Positions 45,613 to 54,858 of a stretch of 64,000 bases of DNA are shown piece after piece. Position 1 is the first letter of the stretch. Each line of letters starts with the position of its first letter. The DNA is from Austwickia chelonae. Its GTDB lineage: Bacteria > Actinomycetota > Actinomycetes > Actinomycetales > Dermatophilaceae. Location of the stretch: positions 2,852,001 to 2,916,000 of the forward strand of contig NZ_CP031447.1 in assembly GCF_003391095.1 (NCBI RefSeq), written 5' to 3'. The notes under the pieces are model-generated. The model was given only the letters and a program-made list of their open reading frames with translations. It made no database searches and had not been told where the DNA came from. A program made the translations under genes and the position numbers.

Positions 45613-46986
45613 TTGTCCGTCCCCCCTGTTTCCGTCTCGTCCGCTCCGTCCTCCCGATCGACACCTGCGGACACCCGCCGCGCCGTGCTCAATACGGTGA
45701 AGGGTTCGCTGGGCAACCTGGTCGAGTGGTACGACGTCTACACGTACACCGTCTTCATCAGTTTCTTCGAGCATCAGTTCTTCGATCCGGCGAACAAGAA
45801 CTCGACCTTGTACGCCTATGCCGTCTTCGCGTTGACCTTCCTGATGCGCCCCTTGGGTTCGTGGTACTTCGGACGGTATGCCGACCGACACGGGCGGCGG
45901 GCTGCGCTGACCTTCTCGGTCTCCTTGATGGCAGCCTGTTCGTTCGTCATCGCGATCACACCGACACAGGCCAGCATCGGTGCGCTGGCAGCCGTGGTGC
46001 TCATTCTGTGCCGTCTGGTGCAAGGTTTCGCGACCGGCGGCGAGTACGGCACCTCGGCGACCTACATGTCGGAGGCTGCGACGAAGGAACGTCGTGGCTT
46101 CTTCTCCTCCTTCCAGTACGTCACCCTGGTCGGCGGGCACGTATTGGCCCAGTTCACGTTGCTGATCCTGTTGTCAGTGCTGTCGAAGGAGCAGATCCTC
46201 GACTGGGGCTGGCGGATTCCCTTCGCGATCGGTGGACTGTCGGCCCTGGTGGTCTTCCGCCTGCGGCGCACGATGGACGAGTCCCTGCCCGAGGAGTCGT
46301 TGGCTGCAGCGAAGGAGGGGCGTGATCAGCGGGCCGGCTCGATCGTCGAGCTGTTCACCCACCACTGGCGGCCGCTACTGCTGTGCTTCTTGATCACCTT
46401 GGGTGGCACGGTGGCCTTCTACACGTACAGCGTGAACGCCCCGGCGATCGTGAAAGCGACCTTCAAGGACGCAACGATGACCTCGACGTGGGTGAACCTG
46501 CTGGGTCTGATCTTCCTGATGCTGCTGCAACCGGTGGGCGGGATCCTCTCCGACCGGGTGGGACGCAAGCCTCTGCTGATCTTCTTCGGGGCGAGCGGCC
46601 TGGTGTACACCTACGTGTTGTTGACCTATCTGCCGAAGAGCACCAATGCTGTGCTCTCCTTCCTGCTGATCTGCGGTGGTTACGTCGTCCTGACCGGGTA
46701 CACCTCGATCAATGCGCTGGTGAAGGCCGAGCTCTTCCCTGCGCATGTGCGCGCGCTGGGCGTGGGCCTCGGGTACGGCTTGGCGAACTCACTGGTGGGG
46801 GGCACCGCTCCGATGATCTATCAGGCGATGAAGTCGGCCCAGATGGTGCCGGTGTTCATCGCCTATGTCACGGCGTGCATCGGGGTGTCGCTGCTGGTGT
46901 ACATCTTCTGCTTGAAGAACAAGGCTCAGACCCACCTGGATGTCGAGCAGGGTCATGCTTTCGTCGAGGCACCGAGCCAACGCTGA
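45613..46986 (+). CDS. MFS transporter, metabolite:H+ symporter (MHS) family
   Basis: A 457-residue, twelve-helix transporter from a TTG at 45613 with AGGAG eight bases upstream. MHS marks are GNLVEWYDVYTYTVF at the first helix, FGRYADRHGRRAAL in the loop 2-3, CRLVQGFATGGEYGTSATY in helix 4 and ILSDRVGRKPLL in the 8-9 loop. KgtP, CitA and ProP are family models; a dicarboxylate substrate would suit the adjacent decarboxylase operon, but this is inference. Confidence 0.88.
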   Translation: MSVPPVSVSSAPSSRSTPADTRRAVLNTVKGSLGNLVEWYDVYTYTVFISFFEHQFFDPANKNSTLYAYAVFALTFLMRPLGSWYFGRYADRHGRRAALTFSVSLMAACSFVIAITPTQASIGALAAVVLILCRLVQGFATGGEYGTSATYMSEAATKERRGFFSSFQYVTLVGGHVLAQFTLLILLSVLSKEQILDWGWRIPFAIGGLSALVVFRLRRTMDESLPEESLAAAKEGRDQRAGSIVELFTHHWRPLLLCFLITLGGTVAFYTYSVNAPAIVKATFKDATMTSTWVNLLGLIFLMLLQPVGGILSDRVGRKPLLIFFGASGLVYTYVLLTYLPKSTNAVLSFLLICGGYVVLTGYTSINALVKAELFPAHVRALGVGLGYGLANSLVGGTAPMIYQAMKSAQMVPVFIAYVTACIGVSLLVYIFCLKNKAQTHLDVEQGHAFVEAPSQR

Positions 46987-47018
46987 GCCTGGGCTTCAGA
47001 GCCATTCCCACCTCTGCT

Positions 47019-47054
47019 CCCGCCTATGGCCTACATACGTAGGCCATAGGCGGG
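47019..47054 (+). terminator. Terminator hairpin after the MHS transporter
   Basis: Perfect inverted repeat with 16-base arms (CCCGCCTATGGCCTAC and its complement) and a four-base loop, 33 bases after the stop. Confidence 0.8.
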
Positions 47055-47728
47055 AAACGCAAAGGATATAACTAGAGATTGACAATCTCTATCGACGAGA
47101 ATCGCCATTGACCTCGCCTCGCGAGAGCCACTCTCCTGGTCAGCGACATTCAGGGCACATTGAAAATGCCGCGACCAGGATCAGCATGCACGCATCAGCT
47201 CACTCTCGGAATCACCTCGTCGGCTATCGCCAGATCGCCGAGCGGCAGTGACCGGACCCCGAGAATGGCCTTCAATTTAACATGACGAAATTCCTTACCC
47301 CTGTAAATACTTCAAAATATATGACACATCCCACGCGGCTTTAAGATCATCTTTTTGGTGAACTTCGATCGGATCTAAGCCTCACAGCGCTCAAAAACCC
47401 CAGACCGCTGACCCTGCGCCTGCGTCCAGAACTTCGCCGGACGCAAGCGCTTGATGCCTCCGGCCCGGGCAGGAGCCACCACGCCCCGTCGCCCTACAGC
47501 GAGACGAAGGTCGCAGGAAACAGCCCCTCCTTCTCGGAAATTGAATGCACCGGAAGGAAATCGACAGGTTATTCTGGATTCACCACATAAGCGAATGGCT
47601 ATCGCGGAGTTGCACTCACTGCAAAAAGAAAACACCCGAAAAATCTATATTGATCAATGGAACAGAAATGAGGGCATATCATCCCTATTTCAAGATATTG
47701 AATCAGAAAGAAAAAAGATCCCGGGAGG
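47055..47728. other. Intergenic stretch without a supported gene
   Basis: About 670 bases of mixed composition. The parts at 47060-47100, 47270-47370 and 47560-47725 are AT-rich, unlike the window average. Short frames on both strands (for example 47545-47787 plus, 47375-47635 minus) show no motif or coding bias that I trust. It may hold relics of transferred DNA. Confidence 0.45.
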
Positions 47729-48553
47729 TCAACGCCCGTCCGGGCCCTTTCCCGGAGGCTGCCGACGCCGATACTCCTCGACACTGATCGCCTTGTCCGT
47801 ATCCGGGACCTCGACCCGGATATCCCCGCCGTACTCGATCCGGTTCGACGTGAGCCGCAACTGCCCCATCACCGAGACCATGCGCAGCAGATGCCCGTCC
47901 TCCCCGAGCCAGAACTCGTCATAGTCACCGACACCCTCCGCAGCCGGAGCCGAGGGTGCCCCCGAAGCCGCACTCTGAGGCGCGGTCGAGGGCAGCGGGC
48001 CACCGGTCGGTCCGGAGTAGAGGGCCGGGTCGTACACCCGGAAGCGGTGGGCAGGCCGCTCGGCGACAGTCTCCCGCCCGAGAGCACTCACCCGGGCCTT
48101 CGGGGAATCGGGCTTCCACAAGACGAACTCGACAGGGGTCCGCGGCTCCGGGTCGGTCACCCAGACCGTGGACGAGCCGTCGGCATCGGCCTGCTGTCGA
48201 TAGACCTTGTCCCCCACGGCGACATTGCTGGCGAGGATGCTCAGCGCCAACGAAGCCGCAGGTTTGTGCGGATCGCGCAGGTCAAGCCGAACCGTCGGAT
48301 TGAGCACCTGCCGGACTGGCTGCCCATCCACCCGGTCGACCGTGAAATTCACCGCAACAGTCCGCTGCTCGCGAAAAGCCTGCGCGGCTCGCTCGAAAGC
48401 GGCCCGAGATTCGGTCTGCTCCAGCACACCGGTGGCCGTGGGCAGAGGGCCAGGCGTCGCCGAGGAGGGTGCAGCCGCATCCCCACACCCGGAGGACAGC
48501 GCACTCACTCCCACCAGGACGACGGTCAACAGGCGGGCGCGGCGCGAACTCAT
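47729..48553 (-). CDS. Lipoprotein, LppX/LprG-like
   Basis: About 274 residues from the ATG at 48553, which has GGGAGTGAG directly upstream; the open frame extends 19 codons further. The signal peptide ends in the lipobox LSSGC. The mature part has the two-repeat pattern of mycobacterial LppX/LprAFG proteins (VNFTVDRVDGQPV, VAVGDKVYRQ, FWLGEDGHLLRMV). Such proteins bind lipids at the cell envelope. The next gene on the strand is upstream TetR at 48638, 84 bases away. Confidence 0.72.
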   Translation of the reverse strand: MSSRRARLLTVVLVGVSALSSGCGDAAAPSSATPGPLPTATGVLEQTESRAAFERAAQAFREQRTVAVNFTVDRVDGQPVRQVLNPTVRLDLRDPHKPAASLALSILASNVAVGDKVYRQQADADGSSTVWVTDPEPRTPVEFVLWKPDSPKARVSALGRETVAERPAHRFRVYDPALYSGPTGGPLPSTAPQSAASGAPSAPAAEGVGDYDEFWLGEDGHLLRMVSVMGQLRLTSNRIEYGGDIRVEVPDTDKAISVEEYRRRQPPGKGPDGR

Positions 48554-48637
48554 CTCACTCCCAAGTCGGGGAACAACTGGCCGGCGACCGGTCGGCGCCT
48601 CCCCCATCATGTCCCAGGGAAGGCGCCGAAACGATGA

Positions 48638-49411
48638 TCAGGACTTGCCGAATGCCTCAGCGAGACCAGCTCTGGTCGCCGAGTCGTCAGCGCCGGATCG
48701 CAGCGCGCAACAACGCAAGGTCTCCTGGAAGATCGCTGCGTCGGTGACCACCTCGGCAGGCACCAAACCGTCGACCTCCATCCGGATGACGCCGCACAAC
48801 ATGACCCAGTCACGCAAGGCCGACCACCACACACCTGACGGCAGGTCAGGCACCGCCTGGGTGTCCAACCACGGACCCAAATGGCTGCGGATCATCATCG
48901 GCGCGGCCGGGGGCAAGGACTTCTCGGCCGGAGCCGAGATCTTCCCCTGGTCCAGCAAGGCCCGCAGGCAGCGGGCGAAATGCAGGAGGAACTGGATCGC
49001 ACGAGGCACCGATTCCTCTTCGGCCTCCGGGTCCCAGTGGGACTTCGGCTGTCCGAAGACCAGACGGAATTCCTCCGGCTTCGACAGAGCCCACTCACGG
49101 AAGGCCGCGATCGAGAAGAAAAGACGCTCGCTGGCTCTCTCCTCGGGCCAGCGGCTCACCTGGCTCTCCATCTCCGCTATCACATCGGCGTAGATCGAGT
49201 TGACCAGTGCTTCCTGCAACGCTGCATGAGAATCGACATAGCGGTAGAGCGCCGGAGCGGTCATCCCCATGTCGGCGGCAATCGCGCGCAAGGACAATGG
49301 TCGTCCTTCTTGTAGGGCTCCACGCGCGATGCCCATCATCTCGTCATATGTCGCTTGGCGGCGCTGGGCACGTCGATCACGGGTAGGGCTGTCATTCACC
49401 TGGGCTGCCAC
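48638..49411 (-). CDS. TetR-family transcriptional regulator
   Basis: A 257-residue protein read from the GTG at 49411, with GGAAGGTGAG upstream; the open frame extends to 49537. The N-terminal helix-turn-helix is LSLRAIAADMGMTAPALYRYVDS. The C-terminal part resembles the TetR_C WHG-type ligand domain (WALSKPEEFRLVFGQP). It lies upstream of the lipoprotein gene and may control it. The ligand is unknown. Confidence 0.88.
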   Translation of the reverse strand: MAAQVNDSPTRDRRAQRRQATYDEMMGIARGALQEGRPLSLRAIAADMGMTAPALYRYVDSHAALQEALVNSIYADVIAEMESQVSRWPEERASERLFFSIAAFREWALSKPEEFRLVFGQPKSHWDPEAEEESVPRAIQFLLHFARCLRALLDQGKISAPAEKSLPPAAPMMIRSHLGPWLDTQAVPDLPSGVWWSALRDWVMLCGVIRMEVDGLVPAEVVTDAAIFQETLRCCALRSGADDSATRAGLAEAFGKS

Positions 49412-50016
49412 GCTCTCACCTTCCTTCAGTTCCCGGGGAGGACCGAGATCTTCGGATGTTCCGGGACACACTGGACTGGCGCTGCCGATTAGCTCCCGGT
49501 GAGGTTCTGACACCTCGATCGCGCCTCTGATGCCCAACCACCCCGGACTCCCCTCGTCGCGGATGCGACGCCATCGAATCTCACGTTCGTCGATGCGTGG
49601 GATCTCATCTCACGAACAGTTCTGTTCCGCTGGCCCGGCATGTCGCCGAAACCGAATTGTATTCACTTTCTAGCGCACGACGAATCACCTGCTAAATCCA
49701 TGCACCGCCCCGTCCCTGGAGCCAGGTCTTCGAAGACCTCCGTATCCCGTCGGAACACGTAACCCGCCGATACTCGGCAAAACACAGTCGTTGCAGGTCA
49801 CATTCCATGTACCAATCCGAACGTGCCGAGCATCACTCTCCGGTCCTATCACTCTCATCGGAAGAATCCATCGCTGTCAGCGTGCATTTCAAGACATGCT
49901 GTGGTCGGCTTGAGATGCAGCCACCCCGCGACACAGGTCATCGTGGCGCGGCCGGAAGACCGCTAAACCGGCCGCGAGCAGACGGGTGACCGGCAGCAGA
50001 CCAAAGGAGAGCGCTC
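49412..50016. other. Intergenic region between TetR and catalase genes, with one hairpin
   Basis: About 600 bases without a supported gene. A nine-base inverted repeat CGCGGCCGG...CCGGCCGCG lies at 49947-49976 in the leader of the catalase gene. No OxyR- or Fur-like box was recognised with confidence. Confidence 0.4.
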
Positions 50017-51519
50017 ATGAATGACGCACAGAACCCCGCCATCTCACATGCCAACCGTTCAGGTTCCACACTCCTCAACGGTGCACCTGCGGTCAGCGAC
50101 CGGACCAGCCTCACCCTCGGGCCCGACGGCCCCCTTCTCCTGCACGATCACGCCCTGGTCACCTCACTGGCCCACTTCAACCGGGAGAACATCCCCGATC
50201 GCAAACCACACGCCAAGGGCTCAGGGGCATTCGGTGAACTCATTGTTACCCACGACGTCAGCCGTTACACCAAGGCTGCCCTGTTCCAGCCCGGCACCCG
50301 CACCCGGATGCTGGCCCGTTTCTCCACCGTGGCCGGCGAAGCCGGCTCCCCCGACACCTGGCGTGACGTCCGCGGATTCGCGTTGAAGTTCTACACCTCC
50401 GAGGGCAACTGGGACCTCGTCGGAAACAACACACCCGTCTTCTTCGTGCGGGACCCGATGAAATTCCCCCATTTCATCCGCAGCCAGAAACGTCTGCCCC
50501 ACTCCGGTCTGCGTGATCAGAACATGCAATGGGATTTCTGGACGATGAATCCGGAGACCTCCCACCAGGTGACTTACCTGATGGGAGATCGAGGACTTCC
50601 GCGCAGTTGGCGATACATGAACGGTTACGGCAGCCACACCTACATGTGGACCAACGCCGAGGGAGAACGCTTCTGGGTGAAATTCCACTTCCACAGCGAT
50701 CAGGGCGTCGAGAACTGGGCCGGATCCGACGCAGAGAAAATCGCCGGAGAGGACGCCGACTTCCACCGGCGCGATCTGTTCGACGCCATCGAGAAGGGCG
50801 ATCTGCCCAGCTGGACGCTCAGCGTCCAGGTGATGCCGTACGAAGAAGCGAAGACCTACCGGTTCAACCCCTTCGACCTGACGAAGATCTGGTCCCACCA
50901 GGACTACCCCCTGATCGAGGTCGGCCGGATGACCTTGGACCGCAACCCGGAGAACTTCTTCGCCCAGGTCGACCAGGCCTCCTTCGCCCCGTCGAATATC
51001 GTTCCCGGGATCGGCTTCTCCCCCGACCGCATGCTTCTGGCCCGAGTCTTCGCCTACGCCGACGCCCACCGTGCCCGGCTCGGCGTGAACCATGACCAGC
51101 TGCCGGTGAACCAGCCGTTGCCGGAGGTCATGGAGAAGCGCAATGTCTACACCTTCGACGGGCCGATGCGCTATCACCACAGCGGTTCGCAGGCCACCTA
51201 CGCCGCCAACTCGACCGGACGCCCTTACTCCGACGTCGAAGGACCGGTGGAAGACCGGTGGGAGGCCGACGGCGAGATGGTGCACTGCGCCCAGACCCTC
51301 CGCATCGAGGACGACGACTTCGGACAGGCCGGAACCCTCGTCCGGGATGTCTTCGACGACGCCCAGCGGGACCGGTTCGTCCAGACGGTCGCCGGTACCC
51401 TTCTGCAGGGCGTCAGCCGTCCTGTCCTGGAACGGGCTTTCTGGTACTGGTCGCAGGTCGACACGCAGATCGGCGCCCGGATCAAGGCCGAGGTCGAACG
51501 AGGCCAGACCGGGCAGTGA
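50017..51519 (+). CDS. katA: Haem catalase (monofunctional, small subunit type)
   Basis: A 500-residue catalase that breaks down hydrogen peroxide. The distal His is His65 in [12 protein letters not shown], the conserved RFSTV block follows, and the distal Asn lies in [12 protein letters not shown] surroundings ([10 protein letters not shown]). The proximal haem Tyr is in [24 protein letters not shown] and NYPLIEVG-like blocks are typical. The start follows AAAGGAGAG. No regulator is adjacent except the TetR gene 600 bases away on the other strand. Confidence 0.96.
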   Translation: MNDAQNPAISHANRSGSTLLNGAPAVSDRTSLTLGPDGPLLLHDHALVTSLAHFNRENIPDRKPHAKGSGAFGELIVTHDVSRYTKAALFQPGTRTRMLARFSTVAGEAGSPDTWRDVRGFALKFYTSEGNWDLVGNNTPVFFVRDPMKFPHFIRSQKRLPHSGLRDQNMQWDFWTMNPETSHQVTYLMGDRGLPRSWRYMNGYGSHTYMWTNAEGERFWVKFHFHSDQGVENWAGSDAEKIAGEDADFHRRDLFDAIEKGDLPSWTLSVQVMPYEEAKTYRFNPFDLTKIWSHQDYPLIEVGRMTLDRNPENFFAQVDQASFAPSNIVPGIGFSPDRMLLARVFAYADAHRARLGVNHDQLPVNQPLPEVMEKRNVYTFDGPMRYHHSGSQATYAANSTGRPYSDVEGPVEDRWEADGEMVHCAQTLRIEDDDFGQAGTLVRDVFDDAQRDRFVQTVAGTLLQGVSRPVLERAFWYWSQVDTQIGARIKAEVERGQTGQ

Positions 51520-51627
51520 TTCTTCCTCGCACACCGATGGCAGGCCGGCCGGAGATCTTCCGTTCCCGGCCTGCCCGGTGAGGAATCCCTCGGACCGGCC
51601 CGTGTCTCCGGACACGAGGAAAGATCT

Positions 51628-52179
51628 TTGGCCTACCGTGAAGGCATGACTGGCGAAGAGGATGTCCCGCCCGGAGATGCCCACGTCGACAGCGACCTGG
51701 AAGCCTTCTGGACGGATGCGAAGATCCACGTCAACCTGACCGAGCTGGCTCCCTACATCGGCGAGCATCCGCTGTCCGCCGTCCGTCCCCCGGAATGCTC
51801 CTTCGGGACGACTCCGGAACAAGCTGACCTGCTCCTGGGCCTCATCCTCACCGGGCAGAAGACCGCCACCGCCTCAGCTCTGTGGGACTACGAAGCTGCG
51901 GGTGAGCAGCTGCCCCGTGTCGGGCAACTCTGCATCGTCCTGGACGGCAGAGGCCGTCCACGAGCGCTGCTACGGACCGACAGTGTCGCTGTCGTTCCCT
52001 TCGACGAGGTCGATGAGGGACATGCCGTGGCCGATGGTGGCAGCGATGGTTCTCTGGCTCGTTGGCGCGAGGTCCATCGGGGACTCTTCAGTGAGCGTTT
52101 CTCTCCGGGGCGAGGGTTCGCGGAGGACATGCCGGTGGTGCTGGAGCGGTTCACCGTTCTGCACGCTTCGAGGGTGTGA
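51628..52179 (+). CDS. ASCH domain protein
   Basis: A 183-residue protein from a TTG at 51628 with GAGGAAAG upstream; an ATG at 51646 is also in frame. The ASCH fold is seen from LTGQKTATASALWDYE (binding-pocket motif) through PRVGQLCIVLDG, PRALLRTDSVAVVPFDEV and the C-terminal MPVVLERFTVLH. ASCH proteins bind or act on nucleic acids or nucleosides; some (YqfB) are amidohydrolases of acetylcytidine. The precise role is unknown. Confidence 0.82.
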   Translation: MAYREGMTGEEDVPPGDAHVDSDLEAFWTDAKIHVNLTELAPYIGEHPLSAVRPPECSFGTTPEQADLLLGLILTGQKTATASALWDYEAAGEQLPRVGQLCIVLDGRGRPRALLRTDSVAVVPFDEVDEGHAVADGGSDGSLARWREVHRGLFSERFSPGRGFAEDMPVVLERFTVLHASRV

Positions 52180-52463
52180 GCGTCGGCTCAGCTCTCCCTG
52201 ACGGAAAAACGACAACTCGTGCAACCTGGCAACCTTGTCAGGCGTATCCCTCAGGGGAGGGGTATGTCCGACCCAGTGCAGCCGAACGCGCGCGGGCACC
52301 TCTCGGACATTGCGGCGCCGGGGTGGTTCTCACCATTCCGGCGCCGCCGCATATCATCTCGAGCACCGACATATGTCCCCTCTGCGGGGAATCACCGAGT
52401 ACTCACAGCTTTTTCCTAGCAAAGCGGTCGAGTCTGGACATCTCCGAGATTCAGGAGCCCGTC

Positions 52464-53774
52464 ATGGCCCGCGACCTATGCAGACCACTCCACCTCCTCA
52501 TCGCAGCCGCCCGACGTCCTACTGCGCGCTCGGGGGTTCTCCACCTGCCTGTTCAGGGACGGGATGTCGAGCTTCCGTCCGACCGCGGGCTGTCCCCTGA
52601 GGTCGTTCCTTCGACAGCCCAGACGACAGGGCTGGTTCCTGCTGGGCGTCGTGAGCGGATGCCGTGGGTCGATGCGGCGCGGGGCGCTGTCGTGATGATG
52701 GTCGTGCTCATGCATGTCGGCCTCTACCACTATCTGCCGATGGTTGAGGGCCGTCGGGCTGCTGATTTCTGGACCGGGGTGAATTCGGTCCTTCAGGTGG
52801 TCAGGATGCCCGCGCTGCTGGTCATCTCGGGATGGCTAGCCAGTTCACGAATCCGGGAAGGGCTGTGCAGCAGGCGAACTCGAAGAAGCATCATCGCTAA
52901 CGCCTATCTCTACGCCCTGTGGCTCGCGCTGTACACCCTCGCTGCGGTCGCCCTGCACGCCACCACGATGGCGCATGCCCCTGCTCCCAGCACCTTCGCC
53001 GTTCAGCTCCTCGTCCCCTACAGCACCCTGTGGTTCCTGGCCGGGCTGTGCTGGTACACCCTCATTCTCTCCGCGTTACGTCGGCTACCTCCCGCCCTGG
53101 TCCTGGGGGCCCTCTTCGCCATCGGCTGGACCAGCAGCCTCATCTGGTCGGTCGAGAACGGGCTCTGGGCCAACATCCCCCATCTGGCCTTCTTCTTCGG
53201 TGTCGGGGTCTACGCCCGTCAAGGCATGGCCCTGGTCAACCGGCACCCGGGTCGCTCCGCTCTTCTGAGTATCGCCGCGGCCAGCCTGTCGGTGAGGATC
53301 GCGCGGGGGCTCACCCAGCTGGGCCTGGCCGAATACGCCTTCCACACCTTCACCGCCCTGGCCGGGGTGACCGCCGTCTTCGCCGCGGCCTGTCTCATCG
53401 CCCAGTTCGCCGCGCGTAGCACCCGTCTGCTCGCCTGGATGGGCCGACGCACCCTGCCGGTGTACACCCTGCACTATCTGGCGGTGATGGCGCTGTCCTC
53501 GGTGGAGAGCGGCCCCCTGTACGAGCTGGATCGGGCGCTGCTCGCTTCCGAATCCGGAGTGTGGATGTACCCCTTGGTGGTGACCGCCGCGATCATCGTG
53601 TTGTCGGTGACCGTGAAGGAGGTCGCCGACCGGATCTGTCTGAGCTGGTTGTTCGCGATGCCCCGGGTCAGCAGCTTCCGGCTGTTCTGGGCGCGGCATA
53701 CTCCAGCCATCCGCTCGACCGGTCACCCTCGAGCGCTGCGGCCGGTCAGGCTACGACTGGAAGGGCGTAGATGA
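52464..53774 (+). CDS. Acyltransferase 3 family membrane protein
   Basis: A 436-residue protein from the ATG at 52464, which has AGGAG six bases upstream; the open frame starts earlier without coding character. After a polar N-terminus of about 65 residues comes MPWVDAARGAVVMMVVLMHVG, the typical first helix with the catalytic-type His. About ten helices follow, with FFFGVGVYARQG and RTLPVYTLHYLAVM. Such enzymes acetylate or succinylate sugars or lipids at the cell surface. The target is unknown. Confidence 0.85.
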   Translation: MARDLCRPLHLLIAAARRPTARSGVLHLPVQGRDVELPSDRGLSPEVVPSTAQTTGLVPAGRRERMPWVDAARGAVVMMVVLMHVGLYHYLPMVEGRRAADFWTGVNSVLQVVRMPALLVISGWLASSRIREGLCSRRTRRSIIANAYLYALWLALYTLAAVALHATTMAHAPAPSTFAVQLLVPYSTLWFLAGLCWYTLILSALRRLPPALVLGALFAIGWTSSLIWSVENGLWANIPHLAFFFGVGVYARQGMALVNRHPGRSALLSIAAASLSVRIARGLTQLGLAEYAFHTFTALAGVTAVFAAACLIAQFAARSTRLLAWMGRRTLPVYTLHYLAVMALSSVESGPLYELDRALLASESGVWMYPLVVTAAIIVLSVTVKEVADRICLSWLFAMPRVSSFRLFWARHTPAIRSTGHPRALRPVRLRLEGRR

Positions 53775-53796
53775 CAGGCGCTGAACCGGCCTGTGC

Positions 53797-54819
53797 TCAT
53801 CCGCTCCCCACAGGCCTGAGATGCCGGTCCAGGAATTCGATCACTCTGGTCTGGATCTCCGGCTCCTCGTAGAAACGGGGTGCCGAGTGTCCACCGGACA
53901 CGAGCACCAGTTCGGTAGGTGTGCCGTGGGCACGCACCGCGTCGTAGAGACGTTGCGACTGTGCGTGCGGAACGATGCAGTCATCGGTTCCGTGGAGGAA
54001 AAGCATCGGCACCCGGTTGCGGGTGGCATAGGTCAGTGGGCTGGCCGCGGTGGCTGCGGCTCGTCCTTCACCGTGCTCGGGGTCGCCTCGGACGAGTTTG
54101 CCCTCCGCGGTCTTCTCGCCGCGGGAACGGCTTCGGCATCCGGCATGATCCCGGTCGTCGAAGAGCCCGACGAGGTCGGAGACCCCGTAGTAGCTGACCA
54201 CGGCTTGAACAGCACTGGAGACAGTGGTGTCGCCGAGGTCGCCTTCCAGGTCAGGATCGGTCGGCGGGATCGGGCCGACCTCGTCGTCCTCCGTCGGGGG
54301 TGCGGGTTCGGTGACGGTGTGGTCGGGGACCAGGCCCACCAGGTCGGCCAGATGTCCGCCTGCGGAATCACCGGCGATGGCGAAGCGTTTGGGGTCCAGG
54401 CCGAGTTCTCCTGAGTGGGCACGTAGATGCCGGACTGCGGCCTTGACGTCATGCAGCTGGGCCGGGAAAGCGGCTTTGTCCACGAAGCGATAACGCACGC
54501 TGGCCACGGCATAGCCGTGATCGGCCAGCAGGCTGCGCAACTTCCCGTAGTTGCTCCGCAGGGGCATGGCCTTGTCCCCGAAGGACCACGCGCCGCCGTG
54601 CACGAAGATCACCAGGGGGAAAGGACCGCTGTGTTCTCGAGGTAGGTAGAGGTCGAGTCGGTGGGCGGGGTCGCGGTCGCCGGCGTAGGGACGATCGGCG
54701 AACGTGGGACGGTCGGCGGTGAAGGGGGACAGACCTGGCGTGGCACTGCCTGCACAGAGCGCGACGAGCGCGCCGCCGAGCATACAGACAGCCGCGCGCT
54801 GCCATGTTCTGCGCTGCAT
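53797..54819 (-). CDS. Secreted alpha/beta-hydrolase (esterase/lipase, BD-FAE type)
   Basis: A 340-residue protein with a signal peptide (ALVALCAGSATPG). The hydrolase has the oxyanion motif FVHGGAW, nucleophile Ser in AGDSAGGH, Asp in GTDDCIVP and His in GGHSAPRF. This is the hormone-sensitive lipase/feruloyl esterase-like group. An acidic insert of about 60 residues with TEPAPPTEDDEVG and charged stretches lies between strands 6 and 7. It follows the GMC oxidoreductase by 40 bases on the same strand and may be in one operon with it. Confidence 0.85.
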   Translation of the reverse strand: MQRRTWQRAAVCMLGGALVALCAGSATPGLSPFTADRPTFADRPYAGDRDPAHRLDLYLPREHSGPFPLVIFVHGGAWSFGDKAMPLRSNYGKLRSLLADHGYAVASVRYRFVDKAAFPAQLHDVKAAVRHLRAHSGELGLDPKRFAIAGDSAGGHLADLVGLVPDHTVTEPAPPTEDDEVGPIPPTDPDLEGDLGDTTVSSAVQAVVSYYGVSDLVGLFDDRDHAGCRSRSRGEKTAEGKLVRGDPEHGEGRAAATAASPLTYATRNRVPMLFLHGTDDCIVPHAQSQRLYDAVRAHGTPTELVLVSGGHSAPRFYEEPEIQTRVIEFLDRHLRPVGSG

Positions 54820-54858
54820 CTTCCCGCCCGTCCTCGTCGATTGGTGATTCTTTCAAGT

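Noticed and set aside
47451-47924. Possible gene of 157 codons on the plus strand
   Set aside because: It has no recognisable motif, mixed composition, and its last third is antisense to the lipoprotein gene.
49807-49989. Short ORF upstream of catalase
   Set aside because: No ribosome binding site or family resemblance, and it contains the hairpin at 49947-49976; more likely leader DNA.
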